Positions 17,255 through 26,714 are shown, counted from the first letter of the stretch. The stretch: 64,000 nucleotides of DNA from Rhodobacterales bacterium HKCCE2091 (GCA_015689685.1 WVSL01000006.1:211734-275733); one strand, 5' to 3'. A program made the numbers and translations. Notes: generated by a model not told the origin, from the letters alone.

Positions 17255-18361
17255 ATGGGCCCCTTCCCGCACGACGCCCCCCGCGCCACGATTTCCGCAG
17301 AGAACCCCACCGGCACCGACGGCTTCGAGTTCGTCGAGTTCGCCCATCCCGACCCCGACGTCCTGCGCGACCTGTTCGCGAAGATGGGGTATTCCCACGC
17401 CGCGACCCACAAGACCAAGGCGGTCGAGCTGTGGAAGCAGGGCGACATCACCTATGTCCTGAACGCCGAGCCCGGCAGCTTCGCCGCCTCCTTCGTCGAG
17501 GAGCACGGCCCCTGCGCGCCGTCGATGGCCTGGCGCGTGGTCGATGCGCAGCACGCCTACGACCATGCCGTGAAGATGGGCGCGGAGCCCTATGACGGCC
17601 CCGGCAAGACCGTCGACTGGCCCGCGATCAAGGGCATCGGCGGCAGCCTGATCTACTTCACCGACCAGTACTGGGACGCCTCGCCCTACAACGAGGAATT
17701 CGACTGGCATTCCACCGCCCATCCCGAGGGCGTCGGGTTCTACTACCTCGATCACCTGACCCACAACGTGTTCAAGGGCAACATGGACACCTGGTTCCGG
17801 TTCTATGGCGACCTGTTCAACTTCCGCGAGATCCGGTTCTTCGACATCGAGGGCAAGTACACGGGCCTGTTCAGCCGCGCGCTGACCTCGCCCTGCGGCC
17901 GCATCCGCATCCCGATCAACGAGGACCGGGGCGAGACCGGGCAGATCGTGAACTACCTGAAGAAGTACAAGGGCGAGGGGATCCAGCACATCGCCGTCGG
18001 CGCCCGCAACATCTACGACGCGACCGACGCGATCTCGGAGAACGGGATCCAGTTCATGCCCGGCCCGCCGGACACCTACTACGAGCAGTCGAAGGAACGT
18101 GTCAGCGGCCACGAGGAGCCGATCGAGCGGATGAAGCGCCACGGCATCCTGATCGACGGCGAGGGCGTCGTGGACGGCGGCGAGACGCGGATCCTGCTGC
18201 AGATCTTCTCGAAGACGGTGATCGGCCCGATCTTCTTCGAGTTCATCGAGCGCAAGGGCGACGATGGCTTCGGCGAGGGCAACTTCAAGGCCCTGTTCGA
18301 GTCGATCGAGGCCGAGGAAATGGCCCAGGGCGACTACGACGAGGTCAGCGCCGCCGAGTGA
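17255..18361 (+). CDS. hppD: 4-hydroxyphenylpyruvate dioxygenase
   Basis: 368 residues. Converts 4-hydroxyphenylpyruvate to homogentisate in tyrosine catabolism, with Fe(II). It has two vicinal-oxygen-chelate domains. The C-terminal one holds the iron ligands: His in YLDHLTHNVF, His in GIQHIAVG and Glu in PIFFEFIER, plus the substrate-binding SRALTSP. Start 17255 (MGPFPHD) has GGAGGAG upstream; an in-frame ATG at 17210 lacks it. Divergent from the Lrp-type regulator. No homogentisate dioxygenase or other pathway gene is in the window. Confidence 0.95.
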   Translation: MGPFPHDAPRATISAENPTGTDGFEFVEFAHPDPDVLRDLFAKMGYSHAATHKTKAVELWKQGDITYVLNAEPGSFAASFVEEHGPCAPSMAWRVVDAQHAYDHAVKMGAEPYDGPGKTVDWPAIKGIGGSLIYFTDQYWDASPYNEEFDWHSTAHPEGVGFYYLDHLTHNVFKGNMDTWFRFYGDLFNFREIRFFDIEGKYTGLFSRALTSPCGRIRIPINEDRGETGQIVNYLKKYKGEGIQHIAVGARNIYDATDAISENGIQFMPGPPDTYYEQSKERVSGHEEPIERMKRHGILIDGEGVVDGGETRILLQIFSKTVIGPIFFEFIERKGDDGFGEGNFKALFESIEAEEMAQGDYDEVSAAE

Positions 18362-18369
18362 GGGCAGGT

Positions 18370-18397
18370 GAAGGCCGGGCCGCAGGGCCCGGCCTTC
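18370..18397 (+). terminator. Terminator hairpin after hppD
   Basis: Perfect 11-base arms (18370-18380 and 18387-18397, GAAGGCCGGGC/GCCCGGCCTTC) with a 6-base loop, 8 bases after the hppD stop; the downstream T content is modest. It could serve both convergent genes. Confidence 0.7.
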
Positions 18398-18418
18398 GTC
18401 TCGCGGCGGGATGGGGCG

Positions 18419-18790
18419 TTACTCCACCGCGATGTGCCAGACACCGCCGACGCCGTCGCCGGTGCGGTCGCCCGGGTTCGCGTCGCCGGCCCAGGTGTAG
18501 AGCGGCAGGCCGCGGAAGGCCCATTGCAGGGCGCCGTCGCGGCGCTGAACGAGGCTGTAGTCGCCGTCCGGGGTCGCGCCCGCGGCGGCGATGGCCGGCG
18601 GCCAGCTACCGGCGCAGCCGTCGTAGCAGTTGCTTTCGCCCGGCGCGTCGTTGTCGAAGGTATAGAGCGTCATCCCGGCGGCATCGGTGATGAGGCCCTG
18701 GCCGGTGACGGCCAGACCCGCGGGCGCGGCTTCGGCGATGGCGGCGGGAAGGACGAGGCCGAGCGCGGCGGCGAGGATTTTCACGGACAT
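18419..18790 (-). CDS. Secreted Yx(FWY)xxD repeat protein (COG4315-like)
   Basis: 123 residues. A signal peptide (about 1-21, ending AEAAP) precedes two copies of the repeat seen in this family: LYTFDNDAPGESNCYDGC with AGSWPP, and LYTWAGDANPGD with GVGGVWH. Such proteins are found in the periplasm or as lipoproteins; here no lipobox cysteine is present. Their function is unknown. Two cysteines in the first repeat may form a disulfide. Convergent with hppD. Confidence 0.8.
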   Translation of the reverse strand: MSVKILAAALGLVLPAAIAEAAPAGLAVTGQGLITDAAGMTLYTFDNDAPGESNCYDGCAGSWPPAIAAAGATPDGDYSLVQRRDGALQWAFRGLPLYTWAGDANPGDRTGDGVGGVWHIAVE

Positions 18791-19090
18791 TCTGTTGGCT
18801 CCTGTCAGGTCCGGGCCCCGTGGCCCGGATCGGGTCTGGTCGTATTCGGCCGGGCAGGCGGCAGCGGCCCCCCGTTCGGCTCGGGGCGGTTTCGGCGCCC
18901 GGCGATGGAGCGAGCGTTGTGGCGCGAGGTGTAATCCGCCGCAGAAAGCGTTGTAATTGCCGCCGCCGGTGCAGCCGGGACCGCGCCCCGCGCCCCACTT
19001 TCGGGCGGCAACCGCCCCAATCTCGCCGCGTTTCTTGGTCACACCGTTTCCCGAACCGCCGACAATCGTCTCGATCAGGGGAAATCGTCC
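18791..19090. other. Divergent intergenic region
   Basis: About 300 bases between the Yx(FWY)xxD protein gene and the ATP-grasp gene. GC-rich, with no convincing frame, RNA gene or terminator. It must hold both promoters; I could not pick either with confidence. Confidence 0.5.
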
Positions 19091-20263
19091 ATGAACATCG
19101 CCACAAGGGACCGGGAAGCCTACGACAGCGTCCTTGCCGCGAGCCACCAGGACCTGCTTGTTCATGCCGCCAAGGCGTCGGGCCAGTCGCCCGTCGCGAT
19201 CCAGCGCGATTTCCAGGCGCTGCACGCCGGGCCAGGCAAGATCAGCTTCGGCGAATACGTGCGGCTCGGCCTGTTCCACCCGGGGCGCTACAGCGACGCG
19301 GAGCGCGCGGCGTTCATCTCGAACGAGCTGCACTGGCCGATCGCGAACAAGATCAACAATCCGGGCTGGAGCCAGGCGGCCGAGGACAAGGCGATGGCCT
19401 ACGCCATGCTGGAACTTGGCGGGGTTCCGGTGCCGCGCTCGGTCGCGGTGATCGACCGCGGCCCGCGGATCTACCCGGGCCTCGCCAAGGTCGCGGACGA
19501 GGCCGGGCTGAAATCGGTGCTGGCGGAGGCCGGCGACGGGCCGATCTTCGGCAAGATCCTCGGCGGCATGGTCAGCTTCGGCGCCTTCCGGATCGAGGCC
19601 CACGACGCCACCCATATCCATTGCGCCGGCCACGCGCCGATGACCTACGCGGACTTCTTCACCGAGGTCGTCGGCGATTCCACCTACCTGCTTCAGCACG
19701 TCCTGACCAACCACGAGGGGCTTTCGCGGCACGCCTCGGCGCTGGCGACGGTGCGGATGGTGAACCTCGTCGGCGCGTCCGGTGTCCGGGTCCCCGCCGC
19801 GGTCATCAAGGTGCCGCAGGGCGGGAACATTGCCGATGCGTTCTGGCGGCCCGGCAACCTCGCCTGCGACATCGACGTGGAGACCGGCCGCCTGCGCACG
19901 GTCGCCCGGCGCGGGATCGAGATGGAGTATCTCGACGACCACCCGGAGCATCCGGGCCTGATCGGGATGGAGCTTCCGTTCTGGAGCGAGGTGCTGGAGG
20001 TCAACGCCCGCGCGGCGGCGATCTACGGCGCGATCCCCTACCAGAGCACCGACATCGCGATCACGGCGGACGGGCCGGTGGTGGTCGAGCTGAACTACGG
20101 CGGCGGCTTCGACCTGCCGCAATACGCCTCGGGGCGGGGTCTCCTGGACGACGGGCTGCGGGCGTTCTTCGCCGGGCACGGCGTGACGCTGGAGGGCGGC
20201 GCCGCGAAGGCCAAGGCCGAGACCGCGGCCCCGCGCCGGGGGCTTTTCGGCCTGAAACGCTAG
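19091..20263 (+). CDS. Sugar-transfer-associated ATP-grasp protein
   Basis: 390 residues. The C-terminal two thirds fit the ATP-grasp fold of the 'sugar-transfer associated' group: a core with GPIFGKILGGMVSFGAF, a strand LLQHVLTNHEGLS (adenine hinge region), ATVRMVNLVG, and a metal-site strand VVELNYGGGFDLPQ near the end. The N-terminal third is helical (ISFGEYVRLGLFHPGRYSDAER). ATP-grasp enzymes join a carboxylate to an amine or thiol with ATP. The substrate is unknown, and no glycan or peptide biosynthesis genes are adjacent. Confidence 0.8.
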   Translation: MNIATRDREAYDSVLAASHQDLLVHAAKASGQSPVAIQRDFQALHAGPGKISFGEYVRLGLFHPGRYSDAERAAFISNELHWPIANKINNPGWSQAAEDKAMAYAMLELGGVPVPRSVAVIDRGPRIYPGLAKVADEAGLKSVLAEAGDGPIFGKILGGMVSFGAFRIEAHDATHIHCAGHAPMTYADFFTEVVGDSTYLLQHVLTNHEGLSRHASALATVRMVNLVGASGVRVPAAVIKVPQGGNIADAFWRPGNLACDIDVETGRLRTVARRGIEMEYLDDHPEHPGLIGMELPFWSEVLEVNARAAAIYGAIPYQSTDIAITADGPVVVELNYGGGFDLPQYASGRGLLDDGLRAFFAGHGVTLEGGAAKAKAETAAPRRGLFGLKR

Positions 20264-20278
20264 GCCGGAGCGCGGCCC

Positions 20279-20629
20279 CTAGTCGGTGCGTTCGGCGGCG
20301 CGGAAGATCATGCCCGCGCCGACGATGCAGACGAGCCCGAGCAGGGCGAGCACGATGTTGACCTCGAAGCTGCCGAAGAGCGCGTAGGCCGCGATCAGCG
20401 CACCCGACACCGCGATCACGGCGGCGGCCGGTTTCGGCATCCGCGGCGCCCGGATCGCGGCGAGAATGGCGGCGGCGGGCAGGAGCAGCGTCGCGAGGAA
20501 CGCCAGCACGACGTTGCCGGTGTTGCCGCTCGGCGGCGGGCCGGTGAGGATCACGACGATCACCACCAGGCCGCCGACCACGAGGACGAACCCCGCCGCG
20601 GCCCATGTCACGATCTGCCCTGCCTTCAT
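20279..20629 (-). CDS. Small integral membrane protein, unknown function
   Basis: 116 residues with four predicted membrane helices (about residues 8-28, 42-60, 68-86 and 90-108), short loops and a basic connector RAPRMPKP between helices two and three. I do not recognise the family. It is convergent with the ATP-grasp gene and lies 100 bases downstream of purD on the same strand. Confidence 0.65.
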   Translation of the reverse strand: MKAGQIVTWAAAGFVLVVGGLVVIVVILTGPPPSGNTGNVVLAFLATLLLPAAAILAAIRAPRMPKPAAAVIAVSGALIAAYALFGSFEVNIVLALLGLVCIVGAGMIFRAAERTD

Positions 20630-20728
20630 CGGATTGCCCCCCGGTCCCCGTGTCGCCCGGGGACGAGATTATCGGTGCGGCCGAAGCGCGGTCAACGGGG
20701 CATGGACCGCGCGCGGTGTCGCCGTCGC

Positions 20729-22012
20729 CTAGTCCGCGCCGGAGGAACCGCCGAGCGCGCGCCAGCCGATGTCGCGGCGGCAGAACCCTTCGGGCCAGTC
20801 GATCGCGTCGACCATCGCGTAGGCCCGGTCGCGCGCGGTATCCAGCGTGTCGCCGCGCGCGGTGACGTTCAGCACCCTGCCGCCGTTCGCCCGCCACTCG
20901 CCCTCCGTCCGCGCGGTCCCGGCATGGAACACCATGTGCGAGGAATCCTCGGGGATGGCGTCGAGCCCCCGGATCGCGCTGCCCTTCGCGTAGCTGCCGG
21001 GATAGCCGTCCGCGGCCATGACCACGGTCATCGCGTGGTCGTCGGCCCAGTTCGCGGCGACGTCGTCCAGGCGGCCCTCGGCGCAGGCGAGCATCAGGTC
21101 GAGCGCCTGCGCGCCGAGCCGCATCATCAGCACCTGGCATTCGGGATCGCCGAAGCGGACGTTGTATTCCACCAGCCGCGGCGCGCCGTTCTCGATCATC
21201 AGCCCGGCATAGAGCACGCCGCGGTAGGGCGTGCCGCGCCGCGCCATCTCGGCGATGGTCGGCTCCACGATCTCGGAAAGCGCGCGGGCGGTCACCGCGC
21301 CGGTCATCACCGGGGCCGGGGAATAGGCGCCCATGCCGCCGGTATTCGGCCCGGTATCGCCCTCGCCGACGCGCTTGTGGTCCTGCGCGGTGCCGACCGG
21401 CAGCACGCGCTCGCCGTCGGACAGGACGAAGAAGCTGGCTTCCTCGCCGGCCATGAACTCCTCGATCACGACCGAGGCGCTGGCCGCGCCGAAGGCCCCG
21501 CGCAGCATGTCCTCCACCGCGATGATCGCGTGTTCCTCGGTCTCGGCGACGACGACGCCCTTGCCGGCGGCGAGCCCGTCCGCCTTGACCACGATCGGCG
21601 CGCCGTGCTTCCGGATGTAGTCCTTCGCCGGGTCGACCTCGGTGAACCGCGCCCAGGCGGCGGTGGGCGCGCCGGCGGCGTCGCAGACTTCCTTGGTGAA
21701 GGTCTTGGAGGTTTCGAGCCGCGCGGCCTCGGCGGAGGGGCCGAAGGCGAGGATGCCGGCATCGGCGAGCGCATCGGCCACCCCGGCCTCCAGCGGCGCC
21801 TCTGGTCCCACGATGACGAAGTCGATGGCGTTCTCGGCGGCGAAATCGACCACGGCGGCGGGTTCGGTGATGGCGAGATCGGCGCAATCGGCGATCTGCG
21901 CGATCCCCGCGTTGCCCGGTGCGACGATCAGCTTGTCGCACTTGGGGTTCTGGAGAACGGCCCAGGCCAGCGCGTGTTCACGTCCGCCGCCACCGAGGAT
22001 CAGGATATTCAT
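20729..22012 (-). CDS. purD: Phosphoribosylamine-glycine ligase
   Basis: 427 residues. Catalyses the second step of de novo purine synthesis: phosphoribosylamine, glycine and ATP give glycinamide ribonucleotide. The start MNILILGGGGREHALAW is the classic PurD N terminus; FVIVGPEAPLEAGVAD, KADGLAAGKGVVVA and YNVRFGDPECQ are conserved ATP-grasp and substrate motifs. An upstream in-frame extension to 22069 lacks family support. No other pur gene is adjacent. Confidence 0.96.
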   Translation of the reverse strand: MNILILGGGGREHALAWAVLQNPKCDKLIVAPGNAGIAQIADCADLAITEPAAVVDFAAENAIDFVIVGPEAPLEAGVADALADAGILAFGPSAEAARLETSKTFTKEVCDAAGAPTAAWARFTEVDPAKDYIRKHGAPIVVKADGLAAGKGVVVAETEEHAIIAVEDMLRGAFGAASASVVIEEFMAGEEASFFVLSDGERVLPVGTAQDHKRVGEGDTGPNTGGMGAYSPAPVMTGAVTARALSEIVEPTIAEMARRGTPYRGVLYAGLMIENGAPRLVEYNVRFGDPECQVLMMRLGAQALDLMLACAEGRLDDVAANWADDHAMTVVMAADGYPGSYAKGSAIRGLDAIPEDSSHMVFHAGTARTEGEWRANGGRVLNVTARGDTLDTARDRAYAMVDAIDWPEGFCRRDIGWRALGGSSGAD

Positions 22013-22086
22013 GCCGCTGCCCCATTTCTTGCACGGAAGCTGTCTATCCTCGCGCCGGGACTTCGACAACCGAGGGGAACGCCGCG

Positions 22087-22752
22087 ATGGCCGGTGACCT
22101 GAGCAGACCCGACCTGTGGGAGATCATCCACGATCACTTCATGCCCGAGGACGCATCGGGGCAGAGCTTCACCGGGCAGCTCGCGGAGAAGGCCGGGATC
22201 AAGCGCGAGACGGCGCGCCGGGCGATCGAGGAATACCGGCGGTTCATCTACCTCGTCGCGCTCGGCGAGGGGCGGCGGGTGCCGTCGGAGGCGGTCGACA
22301 CGGTGTGGCACCTGCACATGCAGCACACGCGGGACTACTGGGACGTCTTCTGCGCCAGCATCGGCCGGCCGATCCACCACACGCCCGGCGGCGAGACCGC
22401 GAAGGGTTCGGACGACGTGGTGGCGACGGAGGCGGCCTACCGGCGGGAATTCGGCGAGGAGATGCCGCGCGGCATCTGGCGGCGGCGGAACCGGCGGGGC
22501 GAGCGGATCGCCGGCTACATCGGCATCGCCGGGATGGGCGGGGCGGTCGCCATCGGGGCCTTCACCGCGCTGCCCTTCGTCGCCCTCGGGGTTGGGCTCG
22601 CCTCGGGCTTCCTGATCCTGATGGGGCGGGCGGGGATCGCGGGCGACTTCGGGATCGAGATCGAGTTCGACCCGACCGACTACTGGGGCGACAGCGCGGC
22701 CGGGGCCTGCGGCGGCGACGGCGGCGGGGACGGCGGCTGCGGCGGGGACTGA
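22087..22752 (+). CDS. Glycine-rich-domain-like protein (COG4278 type)
   Basis: 221 residues. The N-terminal half has the VDTVWHLHMQHTRDYW motif and GRPIHHTPGG, the conserved His-containing core of glycine-rich-domain-protein-like proteins found in plants and bacteria. The middle carries two hydrophobic segments (about 142-180), and the end is a Gly/Asp/Cys-rich tail (CGGDGGGDGGCGGD). Biochemical role unknown. It is divergent from purD, with 74 bases between starts. Confidence 0.75.
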   Translation: MAGDLSRPDLWEIIHDHFMPEDASGQSFTGQLAEKAGIKRETARRAIEEYRRFIYLVALGEGRRVPSEAVDTVWHLHMQHTRDYWDVFCASIGRPIHHTPGGETAKGSDDVVATEAAYRREFGEEMPRGIWRRRNRRGERIAGYIGIAGMGGAVAIGAFTALPFVALGVGLASGFLILMGRAGIAGDFGIEIEFDPTDYWGDSAAGACGGDGGGDGGCGGD

Positions 22753-22816
22753 CCGGAACCCGTGCGGGGGCGCCGCCGTTGTGTACGCGATGCAACCAGA
22801 CACGGGAGCAAGACCG

Positions 22817-23374
22817 ATGCACGACCTGAACGGAAAGAAGATCGCCATCCTCGCCACCAACGGTTTCGAGCAGTCGGAGCTGGAGGTTCCGCGCGACAAG
22901 CTGCGCGAGGCCGGTGCCACCGTCCACGTCATCTCGCCCGAGACCGGCGAGATCAAGGGGTGGGACGGCGACGACTGGGGCCGCCCGGTCGATGTCGACC
23001 GCGCCCTGTCCTCGGTGACGACGGCGGAATACGACGCGCTGGTCCTGCCCGGCGGCCAGATCAACCCCGACATCCTGCGTGCAAATGAGGACGCGGTGAA
23101 GTTCGTCCGCGACTTCTTCGACACCGGCAAGACCGTCGCCGCGATCTGCCACGCGCCGTGGCTGCTGATCGAGGCGGGCGTGATCCGGGGCCGCACGGTG
23201 ACCTCGTACAAGTCCATCGTGACCGACGTGAAGAACGCGGGCGGCGACTGGATTGACGCCGAGGTCGCGACCGACGCGGGGCTGGTCACCAGCCGGAACC
23301 CCGGCGACCTCGATGCCTTCTGCGACAAGATCGCCGAGGAGATCGCCGAGGGCCGCCACGACCGCGCGGCCTGA
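22817..23374 (+). CDS. PfpI/DJ-1 family protein
   Basis: 185 residues. The class I glutamine amidotransferase-like fold of PfpI/YhbO: KIAILATNGFEQSEL, then DALVLPGGQINPD, and the nucleophile elbow AAICHAPW with the active Cys-His pair (about residues 111-112). Members are reported as proteases, glyoxalases or deglycases that protect against glycation. The start at 22817 has GGGAG upstream. It precedes xseA by 25 bases. Confidence 0.9.
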   Translation: MHDLNGKKIAILATNGFEQSELEVPRDKLREAGATVHVISPETGEIKGWDGDDWGRPVDVDRALSSVTTAEYDALVLPGGQINPDILRANEDAVKFVRDFFDTGKTVAAICHAPWLLIEAGVIRGRTVTSYKSIVTDVKNAGGDWIDAEVATDAGLVTSRNPGDLDAFCDKIAEEIAEGRHDRAA

Positions 23375-23399
23375 CTTCCACCTGGCGAGAGGATCGGGC

Positions 23400-24935
23400 A
23401 TGGTCGCGGCCATGTCCGATCTGATCGACGACGACGGCCCCGGCGCCGCACAATCGAACGCGCCGGAATTCTCCGTCTCGGAGCTGACCGGCTCGATCAA
23501 GCGCACGCTCGAATCCGCGTTCGGGCGTGTTCGCGTGCGTGGAGAGCTCGGCCGGGTGATGAAGGCCAAGTCGGGCCATTACTACTACGACCTGAAGGAC
23601 GACCGGAACGTCATCAACTGCACCACCTGGAAGGGGCAGGTGGCGGGGCTGGGGATCGAGCCCGAGGAGGGGATGGAGGTGATCGTCACCGGCCGTCTCA
23701 GCGCCTACGGGCCGCAGTCGCGCTACAACCTCAACGTCGACAGCATGGAGATCGCGGGCGCGGGCGCGCTGATGGCGATGCTGGAAAAGCGCCGCAAGGC
23801 GCTAGCCGCGGAGGGGCTGTTCGACGAGGCGCGCAAGCGTCCGCTGCCCTACCTGCCGGAGGTCATCGGCGTCGTGACCTCGCCCACGGGCGCGGTGATC
23901 CGCGACATCCTGCACCGGCTGCGGGACCGGTTCCCGCGCAAGGTGCTGATCTGGCCGGTCGCGGTGCAGGGCCAGAATTCCGCCGCCGAGGTGGCCCGCG
24001 GCATCCGCGGCTTCAACGCGCTGACGCCGGGCGGCGCGATCCCGCGGCCGGACCTGCTGATCGTCGCGCGGGGTGGCGGCAGCCTGGAGGACCTGTGGGG
24101 GTTCAACGAGGAGATCGTCGTGCGCGCGGCTGCCGACAGCGTGATCCCGCTGATTTCCGCCGTGGGGCACGAGACCGACACCACGTTGATCGACTTCGCT
24201 GCCGACCGCCGTGCGCCGACCCCGACGGCGGCCGCGGAGATGGCGGTGCCGGTGCGGCTCGACCTTCTGAACTGGACCGAGGCGCAGGGCGGGCGGCTAA
24301 CGCGCGCGGCGACCGCGGCCTTGCAGGCGCGGCGGCAGCGGCTCGGCGACCTGTCGCGCGGGCTGCCGCGGGCCGAGACCCTGTTCGAGGGGCCGCGCCA
24401 GACGCTCGACCGCTGGAGCGAACGGCTCGGCCCGGCGCTGTCGGGGCTTGTCGGGCGGCACCGCCAGCGGCTCGACCGCGTGGAGGCCGCGCTGACCCCG
24501 GCGCTGGAACGCGGCGTGGCGCGGCGGCGGGTGTCGCTTGGCCAGGCGGCAGGGCGGCTGTCGTTCGGGCGGATCGCGGACCGGGCGGAACGGGGGCGGC
24601 GCGATCTTTCCGTGCAGCTTCGGTCGCTGGACCGGGCGCTGGCCGCCGCGGCGGAGACGCGCCGCGCCCGGCTGGATGCGCTGTCGCGGCTGTTGCAGAG
24701 CCTCGGCTACACCGAGACGTTGAAACGCGGGTACGCGGTGGTGCGCGAGGGCGAGGAGATCGTCACCGGCGCGGGCCGCGCGGCGGGCGCGGCGAGCCTG
24801 GAGATCGAGTTCCAGGACGGTCGGGTGACGGCAGTTCCGGCAGGCGGGGCGTCGCCGGGCGGCGCGGGTGGCGGCGGGGCGAAGCGCCCGGTCAAGTTCC
24901 CGCCCCGGTCGCAGGGCGACCTGTTCGGGGACTGA
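23400..24935 (+). CDS. xseA: Exodeoxyribonuclease VII large subunit
   Basis: 511 residues. Large subunit of ExoVII, which degrades single-stranded DNA to oligonucleotides. The N-terminal OB-fold (about 25-120: EFSVSELTGSIKRTLE, VRVRGEL, YYYDLKDD) is followed by the catalytic domain (VTSPTGAVIRDILHR, LLIVARGGGSLEDLWGFNEE, SAVGHETDTTLIDFAADRRAPTPTAAAE) and a long coiled-coil region. GAGAGGA lies six bases before ATG 23400; a second ATG at 23412 is also possible. The small subunit gene xseB is not in the window. Confidence 0.94.
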   Translation: MVAAMSDLIDDDGPGAAQSNAPEFSVSELTGSIKRTLESAFGRVRVRGELGRVMKAKSGHYYYDLKDDRNVINCTTWKGQVAGLGIEPEEGMEVIVTGRLSAYGPQSRYNLNVDSMEIAGAGALMAMLEKRRKALAAEGLFDEARKRPLPYLPEVIGVVTSPTGAVIRDILHRLRDRFPRKVLIWPVAVQGQNSAAEVARGIRGFNALTPGGAIPRPDLLIVARGGGSLEDLWGFNEEIVVRAAADSVIPLISAVGHETDTTLIDFAADRRAPTPTAAAEMAVPVRLDLLNWTEAQGGRLTRAATAALQARRQRLGDLSRGLPRAETLFEGPRQTLDRWSERLGPALSGLVGRHRQRLDRVEAALTPALERGVARRRVSLGQAAGRLSFGRIADRAERGRRDLSVQLRSLDRALAAAAETRRARLDALSRLLQSLGYTETLKRGYAVVREGEEIVTGAGRAAGAASLEIEFQDGRVTAVPAGGASPGGAGGGGAKRPVKFPPRSQGDLFGD

Positions 24936-24938
24936 GCC

Positions 24939-25610
24939 TCAGCCCTCGGCCGCGGTGCGGCCGGTCAGCATCTGCCAGTGTTCGCGCGGCGTCGGCAGGG
25001 CGATCAGGACCATCCCGAAGATCAGGAAGGCGAGCAGGCAGGCCGGCAGCCAGAGCACCGACAGCGGCAGGCCGAGCGCGCCCATCACCCGCCGCGCGAA
25101 GCCCGGCCCGACCAGCCGCGACAGCGCCGAGAGCAGGAAGCGGCCGCCGTCGAAGGGCTGCACGGGCAGAAGCGTGACGATGCCGATAAAGAGGTTCACG
25201 AAGGCGAAGATCTCGACCCAGTGGGCCAGTTGCCCCGAGGGAAGCACGCCGTGGAAGAGGCTGGCGAGCGCCCAGAGCCCGAGGCTGGCCAGCGGGCCGA
25301 CCGCGGCGAGCGTTTCGGCCTGGAGCGGCGTCGCCCTGGAATGGACGATGCTGCCGCCGGCGCCGTTCAGCCGGACGCTTTCGACGGTGAGGCCCATGCG
25401 CAGGGCCACCGCGGCGCGGAACGCCTCGCGCAGGTAGAGCGACAGCAGGATCACCATGAAGACGAGCGCGTCGAGCAGGAATTCCTCCAGCCCGCCGACG
25501 ACGTGGACCATGACGAAGGCCAGGAAGATCAGCGAGGCCCCGATCTCGATCCGGATACCGTCGCCGGAGTCGACTTCGAGCACCTTGAAATCCTGACGCA
25601 ACATGGCCAT
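24939..25610 (-). CDS. M50-like membrane protein lacking the zinc-binding histidines
   Basis: 223 residues with about five membrane helices. The layout is that of small site-2-protease-like (M50) proteins: a helix that normally carries HExxH, and a later motif normally NLLPxxPLDGGR. Here the second motif is kept (TLLPVQPFDGGRFL) but the first reads REAFRAAVA, so both zinc-binding histidines are arginine while the glutamate remains. It is therefore probably not a protease. Starts at 25610, 25604 or a TTG at 25640 are all possible; 25610 is a compromise. Convergent with xseA, 3 bases apart. Confidence 0.75.
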   Translation of the reverse strand: MAMLRQDFKVLEVDSGDGIRIEIGASLIFLAFVMVHVVGGLEEFLLDALVFMVILLSLYLREAFRAAVALRMGLTVESVRLNGAGGSIVHSRATPLQAETLAAVGPLASLGLWALASLFHGVLPSGQLAHWVEIFAFVNLFIGIVTLLPVQPFDGGRFLLSALSRLVGPGFARRVMGALGLPLSVLWLPACLLAFLIFGMVLIALPTPREHWQMLTGRTAAEG

Positions 25611-25739
25611 CCCCGCCGTAATCTCTATTCCCTGGACCAACGGGTAGGCGGGAATCGTGGCGGAATTTCAGCGCCCCCGCGTCGGGAGGTGCTGGAAATC
25701 CAGATGAATCTAGGCGTTTTCGCGGCGCTTGACGCTGCG

Positions 25740-26714
25740 TTACCGGCCCCGGATCCGGGGGTCGAGGGCGTCGCGGAGGCCGTCGCCGATATAGTTCACG
25801 CTCAGAACTGTCAGGGAAATCGCGAGGCCGGGCCAGATCACCCGTTCGGGATTCTGCTGCAGCCAGTCGGTCGCGTCGAACAGGAGCCGGCCCCATGTCG
25901 GGAAGTCCGACGGGAAGCCGAGGCCGAGGAACGACAGCGCGCTTTCGGTGATGATCGCGTTGGCGATTCCGAGCGTGGCCGAGACCATGATCGGCGACAT
26001 GACGTTGGGCAGGATGTGGCGCAGGATCATCCGGCTCGACGGGGTGCCGATGGACCGCGCGGCCAGCACGAACTCGCGTTCTTTCAGGGCCAGCACGTCG
26101 CCGCGCACGACCCGCGCCGTCTGCATCCACGAGGTGATGCCGATGACCACCACGATCAGCACGAAGATCCCGCCTTCCGGCCCGAAGGCGGCGCGGAGCT
26201 GGTCGCGGAACAGCATGATGATGACCAGCAGGAGCGGCAGCAGCGGCAGGGCGAGGAACAGGTCGGTCGTCCGCATCAGCGGGCCGTCGAGCTTCTTGAA
26301 GTAGCCCGCCAGCACCCCGATCAGGGTGCCGAGCACGAGGCTGAGAAGCATCGCGGTCAGGCCGACGGCGATCGAGGTGCGGCCACCGGTCATCATCCGC
26401 GCGAGCGTGTCGCGGCCGAGCTGGTCGGCGCCCATCGGGTGCGCCATCGACGGGCCGGAGTTCCGCGCCCGGATGTCGATGTAGGTCGGGTCGATGGTCC
26501 AGATCAGCGGCCCGACATAGACGAACAGCAGCGCGAAGACGAAGAAGCCGAGTCCGACCATCGCGCCCTTGTGCGACTTGAACTGGTCCCAGACGTCCCA
26601 CCACTGGTTGCGCGGCGGGCGGTAGGCTTCGAGCTCCATCACCGGCGCGGCGCCGGCGGGCGTGGCGCCCGCGGTCTGCATCGGCTGGTTCGGGCGGTCG
26701 GCGCTGTCAGTCAT
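25740..26714 (-). CDS. Peptide ABC transporter permease, OppC/DppC type
   Basis: 324 residues. Inner-membrane permease of a family 5 importer. After an extended N-terminal region there is a first helix (about 55-75), the OppC signature HPMGADQLGRDTLARMM, and the EAA loop (EREFVLAARSIGTPSSRMILRH region) that docks to the ATPases. It ends with NYIGDGLRDALDPRIRGR. Last gene of the five-gene minus-strand operon; its start overlaps the OppB-type gene by 8 bases. Confidence 0.93.
   Translation of the reverse strand: MTDSADRPNQPMQTAGATPAGAAPVMELEAYRPPRNQWWDVWDQFKSHKGAMVGLGFFVFALLFVYVGPLIWTIDPTYIDIRARNSGPSMAHPMGADQLGRDTLARMMTGGRTSIAVGLTAMLLSLVLGTLIGVLAGYFKKLDGPLMRTTDLFLALPLLPLLLVIIMLFRDQLRAAFGPEGGIFVLIVVVIGITSWMQTARVVRGDVLALKEREFVLAARSIGTPSSRMILRHILPNVMSPIMVSATLGIANAIITESALSFLGLGFPSDFPTWGRLLFDATDWLQQNPERVIWPGLAISLTVLSVNYIGDGLRDALDPRIRGR

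Noticed and set aside
14577..17462. Very long plus-strand frame across the antiporter and Lrp genes
   Set aside because: It is a GC-driven shadow with His/Gln/Glu-rich low-complexity sequence; two well-supported genes lie opposite.
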